Assembly (NCBI RefSeq): GCF_009725205.1
Contig: NZ_WNZY01000002.1
Location: 294,892-358,891 of the forward strand
Reading direction: 5' to 3'
DNA: 64,000 bases
Origin: Paenibacillus timonensis
GTDB taxonomy: Bacteria > Bacillota > Bacilli > Paenibacillales > Paenibacillaceae
Made by a program: the position numbers and the translations under genes
Shown: one piece after another, positions 24,761 through 32,440 of the stretch
Position numbering within the stretch: position 1 is the stretch's first letter
Layout of the letters: every line of letters begins with the position of its first letter
Notes under the pieces: generated by a model
The model's database searches: none
What the model saw: the letters and a program-made list of their open reading frames with translations, nothing else
Told to the model about the DNA's origin: nothing

Positions 24761-25390
24761 ATGAGCGAAACCGAAATTTTTGACTTCTACACCATAGAGA
24801 TGAGGAAGCTGGGCACCGCCTCCAGACAAGAGGTACATACAAAAGGTTTGTGGCATCAAACCTTTCATTGCTGGATTATGAAACGGGATACCAGGGGCGA
24901 AATCGATCTCTTGTTTCAACGGCGTCATGTGAATAAAGACGTGTTCCCTTCGCTCCTGGATACTTCCTGCGCAGGACATCTCCAAGCTGGAGAAGAAGCA
25001 AGGGACGGAGTCCGCGAACTGGAAGAGGAGCTCGGACTAGCGGTACCGGTTGAGGATCTGACCTATATCGGCAAGGTAGCTCAGGAGCATCTAATTTCCC
25101 CCCATTTGATCGACCGTGAGTTTAACCATGTATTTCTCTACGAAAGCGAACAGCCTTTGGTCGATTACCGCATCCAGGCCGAGGAACTGACGGGGCTTTA
25201 TTGGGTTAGCTTGCGAGACTTTCAGGAGTTGCGCTGTGGGGATCGCGACCAACTGACGTCAACCGGAGTTTACGTGGATGACCCCAGCGGGACCCTGATG
25301 GAAGAACAGGCCACATGGCGTCTAACGGATTTTACGCCCAATTCGGACGAGTACTATCAATTGTTATTTGACCAGATCGGAAAGAGGTAG
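24761..25390 (+). CDS. NUDIX hydrolase (IPP-isomerase-like subgroup)
   Basis: The 209-residue product has a NUDIX box GHLQAGEEARDGVRELEEEL completed by GL (G-x5-E-x7-RE-x2-EE-x-G), preceded by FDFYTIEMRKLG and WHQTFHCWIMKR, as in the YfcD/Idi-like branch. NUDIX enzymes hydrolyse nucleoside diphosphates linked to other groups. The later FNHVFLYESEQPLVDYRIQ and EELTGLYWVSL are typical of this branch. ATG 24761 is preferred to an upstream in-frame TTG because TTGGAGG lies 5 nt before it. The next gene begins 3 nt after the stop. Confidence 0.92.
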   Translation: MSETEIFDFYTIEMRKLGTASRQEVHTKGLWHQTFHCWIMKRDTRGEIDLLFQRRHVNKDVFPSLLDTSCAGHLQAGEEARDGVRELEEELGLAVPVEDLTYIGKVAQEHLISPHLIDREFNHVFLYESEQPLVDYRIQAEELTGLYWVSLRDFQELRCGDRDQLTSTGVYVDDPSGTLMEEQATWRLTDFTPNSDEYYQLLFDQIGKR

Positions 25391-25393
25391 CGC

Positions 25394-25837
25394 ATGGTGA
25401 AACCTCAGGATAGGCGGTGGGTTGCCTTCGCGCTGGTCGGATATTCCTTGCTGCTGATTTACTGGATGTTGTTCGGTTTCGGCCGAGAACCGCATGATAC
25501 CTATAGGTACAACTTGAAGCCTTTATTTACGATCCGCCAATTTCTTCGTGCAGGTGATTTTATGTCAGCCCGATGGCTCGTGAATATGATCGGGAACATC
25601 GGCGTGTTTATCCCTTTTGGGCTCTTGATGCCCATGGTGTTCGGAGGGAAGCTGCGGAAAGAGATTTCTCTTTTTCTGTTGGGAATCGTGATCCTTGAAA
25701 TCTTGCAGCTGGTACTGAAGAGAGGCAGCTTCGACGTCGACGATATGATTCTGAACGCGGCGGGATTTCTACTGGGCTTCGGCATATATAAACTATATGA
25801 CAGGATGCTAAGCAAGCCGAATAAGCGAAGGACGTGA
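25394..25837 (+). CDS. VanZ family membrane protein
   Basis: The 147-residue product has the VanZ-like pattern: first helix VAFALVGYSLLLIYWMLFGF, the conserved YNLKPLFTIRQF, LVNMIGNIGVFIPFGLLMPM, and SFDVDDMILNAAGFLLGFGI near the C-terminus. VanZ confers low-level teicoplanin resistance in the vanA cluster, but most relatives are uncharacterised envelope proteins. It lies 3 nt after the NUDIX gene and overlaps the next gene (GTGA), indicating one operon. A longer VanZ fused to RDD occurs at 57,888. Confidence 0.92.
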   Translation: MVKPQDRRWVAFALVGYSLLLIYWMLFGFGREPHDTYRYNLKPLFTIRQFLRAGDFMSARWLVNMIGNIGVFIPFGLLMPMVFGGKLRKEISLFLLGIVILEILQLVLKRGSFDVDDMILNAAGFLLGFGIYKLYDRMLSKPNKRRT

Positions 25838-26118
25838 TATGGTTGAATAAGGAAAAAAGCCTGCTTTACGCCTTTTTGGTTGGCATTGGATTTTGCCTGG
25901 TTCCTTTTGCGGCCTCGGATTTTTTTCTGTTTCGTTTCATTTTTGGTTTTGTTCGTTGTTTGGGTATGGTCGTAACGATCTTTGCCGGTTTCTTTATCCT
26001 AACGGAATCCTATCTTCATCTCAAAAAAATATACGGCAATCTCATCCAAACGCTGGTCATCTCCGCTGCAGTGATTTTGGCGCTCGTTTTTATTTTCTAT
26101 TGGGGGTTGTTCAACTAG
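25834..26118 (+). CDS. Small three-helix membrane protein
   Basis: The 94-residue product is almost wholly hydrophobic, with helices around LLYAFLVGIGFCLVPFAA, FIFGFVRCLGMVVTIFAGFF and TLVISAAVILALVFIFYW. I recognise no family. The start is taken as GTG 25834, overlapping the VanZ stop by 4 nt; a TTG at 25843 is the alternative. Coupling to VanZ suggests an envelope role, which is inference only. Confidence 0.65.
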   Translation: MIWLNKEKSLLYAFLVGIGFCLVPFAASDFFLFRFIFGFVRCLGMVVTIFAGFFILTESYLHLKKIYGNLIQTLVISAAVILALVFIFYWGLFN

Positions 26119-26147
26119 CTGTGTTTGGGGAAAGGAGAAAAGCCACG

Positions 26148-26599
26148 TTGAAATCCAGGAAGTTTGTCGACGCGAAAATCAAGCGGTCCATCGCGGATCA
26201 TGCGGAGCAAACGGATCAGCGGACGTTGGCGTTATGGGCAGCGGAATGCGCGGAGCGCGTGCTGACCTGCTTCGAGGCGGAGCGGCAGGGGATTTGCGGC
26301 CACGCAAGGCGATCCAAGCGGCCCGCGCCTGGGTGCGCGGCGAAGTGAGCATGGCCGCGGCGCGTGCGGCAGCGTTTGCGGCGCATAACGCGGCCCGCGA
26401 AGCCAGCCATGCCTCCGCCAGTGCAGCGGCCCGAGCCGCCGGTCATGCGGCGGCGACCGCGCATGTGGCGGAGCATGCGCCGCATAGCGCCACCTATGCC
26501 GCCAAGGCATTGGCTCTTGCCGCGGACGATGCGGACACCGCCAAGGCAAGAACTGAGCTGGAGCGGCAGTGGCAGCTTCGCCGGCTGCTAGACTATTGA
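26148..26599 (+). pseudogene. Frameshifted 'putative immunity protein' (Imm5-like) gene
   Basis: From TTG 26148 (AAAGGAG upstream) the first frame gives KSRKFVDAKIKRSIADHAEQ and TLALWAAECAERVLTCFEAE, then fails. A second frame resumes with DLRPRKAIQAARAWVRGE and a long Ala-rich helical stretch (AAARAAAFAAHNAAREASHA and so on) ending at 26599. Adding one G to the G run at 26288-26291 restores a single ~150-residue protein matching the family of Ala-rich putative immunity proteins that I associate with Actinobacteria and some Firmicutes. The second half is clearly more GC-rich than its neighbours, suggesting transfer. A sequencing error in the G run is possible. Confidence 0.7.
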
Positions 26600-26627
26600 A
26601 TTCATCATCTAACAAGGAGATGCACCA

Positions 26628-27089
26628 ATGAATCATACACCCGTCAGCGTTTATGAAGCGGAACTTAGACATCTGGAGCAATTAGCCCGGCTGTTTGACG
26701 AATATCGCTTATTTTATGAACAAGCCTCGGACCTGGAAGGAGCCCGGCTGTTTTTGGAGAGCCGGCTAAGCCGGAGCGAATCCGTCGTTTTCTTGGCGGT
26801 TGAGCCGCTCAGTGGGAAGGCAGTTGGGTTTACGCAGCTATATCCTTCCTTTTCGTCCATTTCGATGAAACGAATTTGGATTTTAAACGATTTGTACGTA
26901 CAGGAGGAATATCGGAACCAAGGCGCGGCGAAGCTGTTGCTGGAAGCAGCAAAATCCCATGCCCGGGATACGGATGCTAAAGGACTGGAGCTGTCGACGG
27001 CTATGACCAACGCCCGGGCTCAGCGATTGTATGAACAAAGTGGATACGAGCGGGATACGGAGTTTTACCATTACTTTCTAAGCTTGTAG
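26628..27089 (+). CDS. GNAT N-acetyltransferase
   Basis: The 153-residue product has YEAELRHLEQLARLFDEYRL at the start, VFLAVEPLSGKAVGFTQLYP, IWILNDLYVQEEYRNQGAAK as the acetyl-CoA loop (R-N-Q-G-A-A), LELSTAMTNARAQRLYEQSG and ERDTEFYHYFLSL. This resembles GNATs near YjgM or spermidine-type enzymes. The ribosome binding site is AACAAGGAG. It is followed 19 nt later by the response regulator gene. Confidence 0.92.
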   Translation: MNHTPVSVYEAELRHLEQLARLFDEYRLFYEQASDLEGARLFLESRLSRSESVVFLAVEPLSGKAVGFTQLYPSFSSISMKRIWILNDLYVQEEYRNQGAAKLLLEAAKSHARDTDAKGLELSTAMTNARAQRLYEQSGYERDTEFYHYFLSL

Positions 27090-27108
27090 TACAAAAAGGA
27101 GTTGTCGC

Positions 27109-27804
27109 ATGACCAAAGTGCTTGTAGTGGATGACGAAGCGGGCATCTCCGGAGCAGTGTCCTACGCACTGCGACGCGAAGGGTACACGGTGGAGACGGC
27201 GGCGGATGGGGAAGAGGCGCTAGACCGGGTTGATTCGTTCCGACCGGAGGTCATGGTACTTGATGTCATGATGCCCAAGCTAAGCGGATACGAGGTATGC
27301 CGCAGACTGGAAGGCCGGCCGCAGCGGCCGGCGATTCTTTTGTTGACGGTTAAGAACGACATCGTCGACAAAGTGCTGGGTCTGGAGCTTGGGGCGGACG
27401 ATTATATGACCAAGCCGTTTGATATGCGAGAGCTTGTCGCCCGAGTTAAAGCGCTTGCGCGACGCGGCTTACAGACAATCCCCGGGACTCCCAATGAGGA
27501 TCGGGAGCTCGTTCGATTAGGTGAACTTACGATTCACCTACTCAATCGGACGGTTTATGCTGGCGGTACCCTAATTGACCTGACGCCAAAAGAATTTGAT
27601 TTGCTGGCGCTCTTCGCCGAACATCCCGGGCGGGTGTATTCTCGGGAAGCGCTGTTGGAGCAAGTGTGGGACATGGATTTCGCCGGAGGCACGCGAACGG
27701 TCGATATGCATGTGCAACGACTGCGCAAGAAGCTGGGTCAGTGGAACAATGTGATTCAAACCGTGTACGGCATTGGCTATAAAAGTGCGGAGCAACAGCC
27801 ATGA
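27109..27804 (+). CDS. OmpR/PhoB-family response regulator
   Basis: The 231-residue product has a receiver domain with the acidic pair in VVDDEAG (8-9), phosphoacceptor Asp52 in LDVMMP, and Lys102 in TKPFDM. A winged-helix DNA-binding domain follows (about 130-228: LTPKEFDLLALFAEHPGRV, VDMHVQRLRKKLG, VYGIGYK). It is the cytosolic partner of the sensor kinase that overlaps it by 4 nt. PhoB-type regulators bind direct repeats spaced 11 bp, and such repeats occur at 29,634-29,654 upstream of the next gene. The ribosome binding site is AAAAAGGAG. Confidence 0.96.
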   Translation: MTKVLVVDDEAGISGAVSYALRREGYTVETAADGEEALDRVDSFRPEVMVLDVMMPKLSGYEVCRRLEGRPQRPAILLLTVKNDIVDKVLGLELGADDYMTKPFDMRELVARVKALARRGLQTIPGTPNEDRELVRLGELTIHLLNRTVYAGGTLIDLTPKEFDLLALFAEHPGRVYSREALLEQVWDMDFAGGTRTVDMHVQRLRKKLGQWNNVIQTVYGIGYKSAEQQP

Positions 27805-29312
27805 AACGACGGACTTGGCGATTTGGCCTCAAAGGGAAGGCAGCGGCGCTTCTCGCTATTCTGCTGGCTGCCGTCATCGCCGTCCTTAGCGTCCTGGTGT
27901 TGGCAGGCATCCGGGAGGACCAGCGCGAGCGCCTGGAACAAACGTTGGCCGCAGAGGCAGAGTCCGCGAATCTCCGGGTTCGCCAGGAAGTGCTGACGAG
28001 CGGTTCGCCCGCTCCGGATGCGTTCATGGAGCAAAGCGGCCAAGGTCTTGCCGTCGATTTGGGTGCCGAAAGCGGCTTGCCGGTCACACTCTATAAAACC
28101 GACGGGTCGCTTGCGGGCACCTCGTTGCCGTTTCAGCCCAAGGTGGATGTCCAGGATGCGCTAAGTTATACAGCCAAAGGGCGATCCGCCTATATCACGG
28201 AAGGCGATCAGCTACTGTATTTAGCGCCTCTTTATGCATTTGATCAGGAATCGGTGGGAACGGTGCAATTTCATGTGTCCCTCACGGAACAGCAGGCTTT
28301 TTACGAGCGGATTCGGCGGTTGTTCTGGCTCGCGGGTGTGACGGTACTGGTTGGGGGATTTCTGCTCGGCTACCTCTTTGTTTGGCGACAAGCTCATGTG
28401 ATCACGCGGTTAAATCGCGCCGCAACGCGGATAGGAGAAGGGGAGTACCTACGTGAGCCTACTGTCCAACGGAAAGATGAGCTTGGGGAACTCGCGCAGG
28501 GGATCTATGAAATGAGCGGAAAAATCGCGACCACCCACGCCCAGTTGACCGATGAGAAAAGCAAGCTGCTCGAGGCAGTTACCCGTTTGCAGGAGCTGGA
28601 GCAGCAACAGAAACTGTTCATCGGGAACATCAGTCACGAACTGAAAACCCCGCTGACCTCAATTCTCGCTTACGCCGATCTGTTGGACATGTATCGGGAC
28701 GATCCGGCGCTCCTGGAGGAGGCGGCCCGGCATATCGGGATGGAAGCCGAGCGATTATACGCGCTTGTTGAGAAATCGTTGAAGCTTTCTTCTATGGACG
28801 TCTACGAGTTTGAAACTCATGCCTCCTCGGTCGACCTGAAGCCATTGCTGACGGAAGCGGCGTTACGCTTGCAGGCGAAAGCGGAGAAGCAAGGCATCGA
28901 ACTGGTCACAACCTTGCAGGATGGCAAGGTCTGGGCCGATTCGGATAACGTGATGCATATGGTGATGAATCTTTTGGATAACGGCGTGAAATACAATCAA
29001 CCCGGCGGCAAAGTATTTCTATCCAATCAAGCGATCTCAGAACCGGGCGGTCCAGGACGGATGCAAATTACGGTGAAAGATACCGGCATCGGCATCCCAC
29101 CGGAAGCGTGGCCTCGCATCTTTGATCCGTTCTTTACCGTCAGCAGCGACAGAGCCAGAGTTCATGGAGGGACAGGCCTTGGCCTGCCGCTAGTTCGCAG
29201 CCTCGCAGAGAAGCAACGGGGTTCGGTGAAACTAACTGCATCCGGCCCCGAGGGATCGACGTTTGTCATCGAATTGCCGCTTGAGCGTCCTGATCCTCAG
29301 GATGGCGGCTAA
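27801..29312 (+). CDS. Membrane sensor histidine kinase
   Basis: The 503-residue product has a basic start, a first membrane helix (AALLAILLAAVIAVLSVLVL, about 14-34) and an extracytoplasmic sensor domain (about 37-170). A second helix follows (WLAGVTVLVGGFLLGYLFVW), then a HAMP linker (ITRLNRAATRIGEGEY). The dimerisation domain has His279 in NISHELKTPL, and the ATP domain shows NLLDNGVKYN, DTGIGIP, FDPFF and GGTGLGLPL. It phosphorylates the upstream-encoded regulator. The sensor domain has no family I know, so the signal is unknown. The nearby lipoprotein and stalk-protein genes suggest an envelope signal. Confidence 0.95.
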   Translation: MKRRTWRFGLKGKAAALLAILLAAVIAVLSVLVLAGIREDQRERLEQTLAAEAESANLRVRQEVLTSGSPAPDAFMEQSGQGLAVDLGAESGLPVTLYKTDGSLAGTSLPFQPKVDVQDALSYTAKGRSAYITEGDQLLYLAPLYAFDQESVGTVQFHVSLTEQQAFYERIRRLFWLAGVTVLVGGFLLGYLFVWRQAHVITRLNRAATRIGEGEYLREPTVQRKDELGELAQGIYEMSGKIATTHAQLTDEKSKLLEAVTRLQELEQQQKLFIGNISHELKTPLTSILAYADLLDMYRDDPALLEEAARHIGMEAERLYALVEKSLKLSSMDVYEFETHASSVDLKPLLTEAALRLQAKAEKQGIELVTTLQDGKVWADSDNVMHMVMNLLDNGVKYNQPGGKVFLSNQAISEPGGPGRMQITVKDTGIGIPPEAWPRIFDPFFTVSSDRARVHGGTGLGLPLVRSLAEKQRGSVKLTASGPEGSTFVIELPLERPDPQDGG

Positions 29313-29396
29313 TTCAGCCGGTTTCAGCCCAGACTTAATCGAGGTCCGGGCTGTTTGGCATGTCGTCGGGTCCGGCGGCAAGGTGAAAGGAGCAAC

Positions 29397-29623
29397 TGCA
29401 AAAGTGCATTTGATTTCTAGCCCCAGTGCCAGTTTCGAGCTAGTCAAATGTAAAAGTGCATCCGGTAGGAGCTGATTCTAACTTTAAGGACGTTTTGGGC
29501 AAAAATAAACTGCACTTTTACATCTGAAAGACGATTTATCGACATCCGCGGGCAAATTGCCTGCACTTTTGCATCTGAAGGCCACTTACCGAAATTCGCG
29601 TGCATATCGCCTGCACTTTCACA
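29397..29623. repeat. Intergenic dyad-symmetric repeat, TGYAAAAGTGCA family
   Basis: The 442-nt gap 29,313-29,754 has no gene. It holds TGCAAAAGTGCA (29397-29408) and TGTAAAAGTGCA (29449-29460), then inverted copies TGCACTTTTACA (29511-29522), TGCACTTTTGCA (29562-29573) and TGCACTTTCACA (29612-29623). Spacing is 50-52 bp throughout. The two inner and two outer copies share a centre at about 29,485. The units between the words are partly similar (CATCTGAAG follows two inverted copies). The layout is the same as that of the unrelated element at 5,006-5,190. Confidence 0.85.
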
Positions 29624-29633
29624 TTTAGCAAAG

Positions 29634-29689
29634 ACGTTACAAGAACGTTACAAGTCGGATATTTTTACGTGATAACTCTTTTCTATACT
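29634..29689 (+). promoter_or_regulatory. PhoP-box-like direct repeats and -10 of the lipoprotein gene
   Basis: ACGTTACAAG occurs at 29634-29643 and 29645-29654, so TTACA recurs every 11 bp, the spacing used by PhoB/PhoP-type regulators. A TATACT -10 hexamer lies at 29684-29689 with no good -35, which fits an activated promoter. The adjacent response regulator is the natural candidate; that link is inference. Confidence 0.55.
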
Positions 29690-29754
29690 TAGGTCAACAG
29701 GGGAAACCGAAACGCTTCGGAGCTCCTGTGGCACTAACGCGGGAGGTACCTGTG

Positions 29755-30978
29755 ATGAAGCATCACGCTGGGAAGTACGGGTTCACGCTGTTGGCTGCAA
29801 CGCTGTTGTCCATCGCCTTAACGGCATGTCAAGCAACCGGAGACCGGCTGACGGTCGTGGACCCTGGTGCCACTCGCCAATCCGGGCAGCAGACGCCCGT
29901 CCGAGGTGGAGCGGATGAAGCCAAAGCCAAGCGACAGTTAACGGTAGTTCACACGCCGGGGCAACCGGCTAGCCGAGAGGTAACCGTTGCTGGAACGCAT
30001 AAGATTGAAGCCGCGAGCATTCAATCCTGGATTTCAGAAGACGAGGTGGCAATCGAAACGATCCGACTCGTCAAAGCCGGGACGGCGACTGAGGAACCTC
30101 AATACGAGTACGCGACCTCAATCCTGAACCTGGTGAATGGCCAAACGCGCAAACCCGCGGGAGAGGAGGGACAGCAAATGGACGGCTACATGCTCGTGAA
30201 AGAGACCTTGTCACCAAACGGGGGGTACAGCTTTATTCAAAAATGGAAGGACAAATATACTGCCGACAATTTCGTGAAAGATCGCGGGACGGGCGAAACG
30301 ATTCAAATCCCCGGGGACAACTACTTGGAACTGGGTGGCTGGCTTAACGAGAATACGTATGTTTTGGCCGCCGGTTCTATGAGTGGGCGCGGAGAGATCC
30401 GGCAAATCTCTGCAGCGGATGGGAAAGTGACGAAGCTTCCGCTGGAGGATCCTGACGTTGAGGTATTTACGCAGTTTGGCGTCAGTCACGGCCGAATCTA
30501 CTATACCGACAACCACCAGGTATTGAAGGTGTTTGATCCGGGGCAGACGAAGCCGGTCAGCTTAATTCGCGACGTATGGGATTTCCAACTCTCACCGAAC
30601 AGCCAATATATATCCGTGTCTACGGTTACCCAATCGGGAGCGTTTCAAGGCAGCGAACTGCTGATCTACGACTCGGCCGGCACCCTCCAGGGTACGCTTA
30701 TCGGCAAAGGTGACCTGATCTCCTACGTATCTTGGTCTCCGGAGTCCGACAAACTGGCGTTCGACGTGTATACCGAGAAGAAACCGGGTATGAACGGGGT
30801 GTATCTGTTCGACACGGGTTCAGGGCAAGTGTCGCCGCTCGCTCCCTATTACGCGTCCACGGAGCCGCTCCCCCATCCGGTATACCCATTAAGCTGGAGT
30901 CCATCGGGTAAACAGCTGGGTATTACGGTGGATGATCCTACAACGCTGCTTGTCACTCAAGTCATCGAGTTTAAGTAA
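29755..30978 (+). CDS. Lipoprotein with TolB/WD40-like beta-propeller
   Basis: The 407-residue product has a lipoprotein signal peptide with lipobox LTAC (Cys25). The mature part contains repeated four-strand blade segments such as DVWDFQLSPNSQYISVSTVT, SYVSWSPESDKLAFDVYTEK and PLSWSPSGKQLGITVD, typical of TolB-like or YncE-like propellers anchored outside the membrane. An N-terminal linker rich in Gly, Gln and Ala precedes them. The start ATG 29755 has GGGAGG 9 nt upstream; an in-frame ATG-like start nine codons earlier lacks a site. It sits behind the two-component genes and may be their target. Ligand unknown. Confidence 0.85.
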   Translation: MKHHAGKYGFTLLAATLLSIALTACQATGDRLTVVDPGATRQSGQQTPVRGGADEAKAKRQLTVVHTPGQPASREVTVAGTHKIEAASIQSWISEDEVAIETIRLVKAGTATEEPQYEYATSILNLVNGQTRKPAGEEGQQMDGYMLVKETLSPNGGYSFIQKWKDKYTADNFVKDRGTGETIQIPGDNYLELGGWLNENTYVLAAGSMSGRGEIRQISAADGKVTKLPLEDPDVEVFTQFGVSHGRIYYTDNHQVLKVFDPGQTKPVSLIRDVWDFQLSPNSQYISVSTVTQSGAFQGSELLIYDSAGTLQGTLIGKGDLISYVSWSPESDKLAFDVYTEKKPGMNGVYLFDTGSGQVSPLAPYYASTEPLPHPVYPLSWSPSGKQLGITVDDPTTLLVTQVIEFK

Positions 30979-31012
30979 TTGAAAAGAACATTGTGAGGAG
31001 AGGAATAACCAT

Positions 31013-31732
31013 ATGAACAACAACATGAAAAAATCGATCTTGGCTTTCGCTGTAGTGGGCATGACCTTTACCGGAGCCGCAGGAGTCTTCGCAGGAACGC
31101 AATTGCAGAAAATCACCGCTTATTTGAATCACCAAATCGGCATCCAGGTTAACGGTCAAACCTACGCCCCGGTTGACGGGCAAGGGCGTCAGTTGGCGCC
31201 AATCACTTACGACGGAACGACGTATTTGCCGGTACGGGCATTGGCGGATGTGCTGAAGGTTCCGGTGAATTATGACGCTACCCGCCATCAGGTGCAAATC
31301 GGGAGCAAAGCTCCGGAAACCCCGGAAATCCCTGAATCCAATACAGACTTGATCACTGTAAACTATACAAAAGCCCAGTTGGAGGAGATCATCAAAGCGT
31401 TCGCCAAATTCGAATCCTTCGAAACGCCATATGCGCCCCAACAAATGGCTAAAGGGGATGGCTTTAAGCTGGTGGGCGCCTCGGATGATGGCGTGAACTT
31501 GATTTTTAATCATATGACGGTTTCGATATCCCCGCGGGATTATGCTTACGAATACGAGGGAAAAACGATCACCTTGTCGAACGGTGTTCAAGCGAAATGG
31601 TACACTCCGTCTGAAACGCCGATGCTTTCCTTCAAGTTGGATGACCGTTTCGTGACGCTAAGCTCGCCGGATAGCAAAATAAGCCAAACCCAGATGGAGA
31701 AGGTAGCCGTCACTGTTGCGAAGTTGAAATAA
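31013..31732 (+). CDS. Secreted stalk-domain protein (copper amine oxidase N-like)
   Basis: The 239-residue product has a signal peptide (MKKSILAFAVVGMTFTGAAG, cut near VFAG). A copper-amine-oxidase N-like stalk domain follows: QIGIQVNGQTYAPVDGQGRQ, then TTYLPVRALADVLKVPVNYD and RHQVQIG. This domain is common on Paenibacillus surface proteins. The C-terminal 130 residues (NYTKAQLEEIIKAFAKFESF, ISPRDYAYEYEGKTITLSNG) form an unrecognised alpha/beta part. The ribosome binding site is AGGAGAGG; an ATG four codons in is an alternative start. It follows the lipoprotein gene by 34 nt, probably on one transcript that ends at the terminator at 31,752. Confidence 0.85.
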   Translation: MNNNMKKSILAFAVVGMTFTGAAGVFAGTQLQKITAYLNHQIGIQVNGQTYAPVDGQGRQLAPITYDGTTYLPVRALADVLKVPVNYDATRHQVQIGSKAPETPEIPESNTDLITVNYTKAQLEEIIKAFAKFESFETPYAPQQMAKGDGFKLVGASDDGVNLIFNHMTVSISPRDYAYEYEGKTITLSNGVQAKWYTPSETPMLSFKLDDRFVTLSSPDSKISQTQMEKVAVTVAKLK

Positions 31733-31751
31733 ACTCTTTAGGGATCTCGGA

Positions 31752-31798
31752 AGGTCTGTCGGAGCAGGAGTTCATCCTGTTACGACAGGCCTCTTTTC
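31752..31798 (+). terminator. Intrinsic terminator
   Basis: AGGTCTGTCG (31752-31761) pairs with CGACAGGCCT (31783-31792) with one bulge, and the inner part CAGGA/TCCTG extends it. CTTTT follows. It ends the lipoprotein and stalk-protein transcript. Confidence 0.8.
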
Positions 31799-31896
31799 AT
31801 TAGGCAAAGGTTAGCAAATCGGCATTTACTTCCAGCTGTATTCTGGCCTAATATGGAGTTATTGGTTACGTTATCGAATCGAGGAGGGGGAGCGGG

Positions 31897-32349
31897 ATGA
31901 TCAAATCGTTTGATCAATTGGAGCTTTTGTTGGCGGAGTTTTCGAGAGTCGTGAGCGCCATGGACGAGGCAAGCTTTGTGAATAAACCGTCGCCGGAGAA
32001 GTGGTCGAAGATGGAGATCCTCGGGCATTTGTGCGATTCGGCGGCGAATAACCATGTGCGGTTTATGCGGATTCTGACGACGGATGAGCCGATCACAATG
32101 GATGGGTACGCGCAGGATGATTGGGTGAAACGCCACGGCTATCAGCATTACTATCACCGTGAGGAGCTTCTCCTGTTGTGGAATCAACTTAACGGGTTGA
32201 TCCTGAATGCGCTGCGTAGTGCCACCGAATCGGATGGAGCGAAACGATGTGTGCTCACCGACGGTACCTCGCTAACACTTGACGAATTATTTGAAGATTA
32301 TATCCGGCATGCGGAGCATCATCTCGGACAAATTCGCGATATTCGTTAA
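31897..32349 (+). CDS. DinB family protein
   Basis: The 150-residue product has SPEKWSKMEILGHLCDSAAN with the first metal His, VKRHGYQHYYHREELLLLW, and the C-terminal EDYIRHAEHHLGQIRDIR with the second His cluster. This is the metal-binding DinB/YfiT four-helix-bundle pattern. It is only distantly like the other DinB gene at 22,401. The substrate is unknown. The start ATG 31897 follows GAGGAGGGGGAG. It appears to be a single-gene unit. Confidence 0.88.
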   Translation: MIKSFDQLELLLAEFSRVVSAMDEASFVNKPSPEKWSKMEILGHLCDSAANNHVRFMRILTTDEPITMDGYAQDDWVKRHGYQHYYHREELLLLWNQLNGLILNALRSATESDGAKRCVLTDGTSLTLDELFEDYIRHAEHHLGQIRDIR

Positions 32350-32372
32350 GGGAATAAAACTAGGAAATTCCT

Positions 32373-32400
32373 TTGATTTTCCCGGTTCCTTGTTTATATT
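32373..32400 (+). promoter_or_regulatory. SigA-type promoter of the Cys-rich pentapeptide gene
   Basis: TTGATT (32373-32378) and TATATT (32395-32400) are separated by 16 bp and lie 40 nt upstream of ATG 32441. A good match, though not tested. Confidence 0.65.
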
Positions 32401-32440
32401 AGATACACAACCTTGAAGAAGAAAAGAGAGGAATTTCGTT

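Noticed and set aside
26232..26681. 149-codon minus-strand frame over the immunity-like gene
   Set aside because: It is a His/Pro/Arg-rich antisense shadow of the Ala-rich coding strand.
29397..29623. CRISPR array in the gap after the sensor kinase
   Set aside because: Repeat words are 12 bp, variable and partly inverted, with similar intervening sequence instead of unique spacers.
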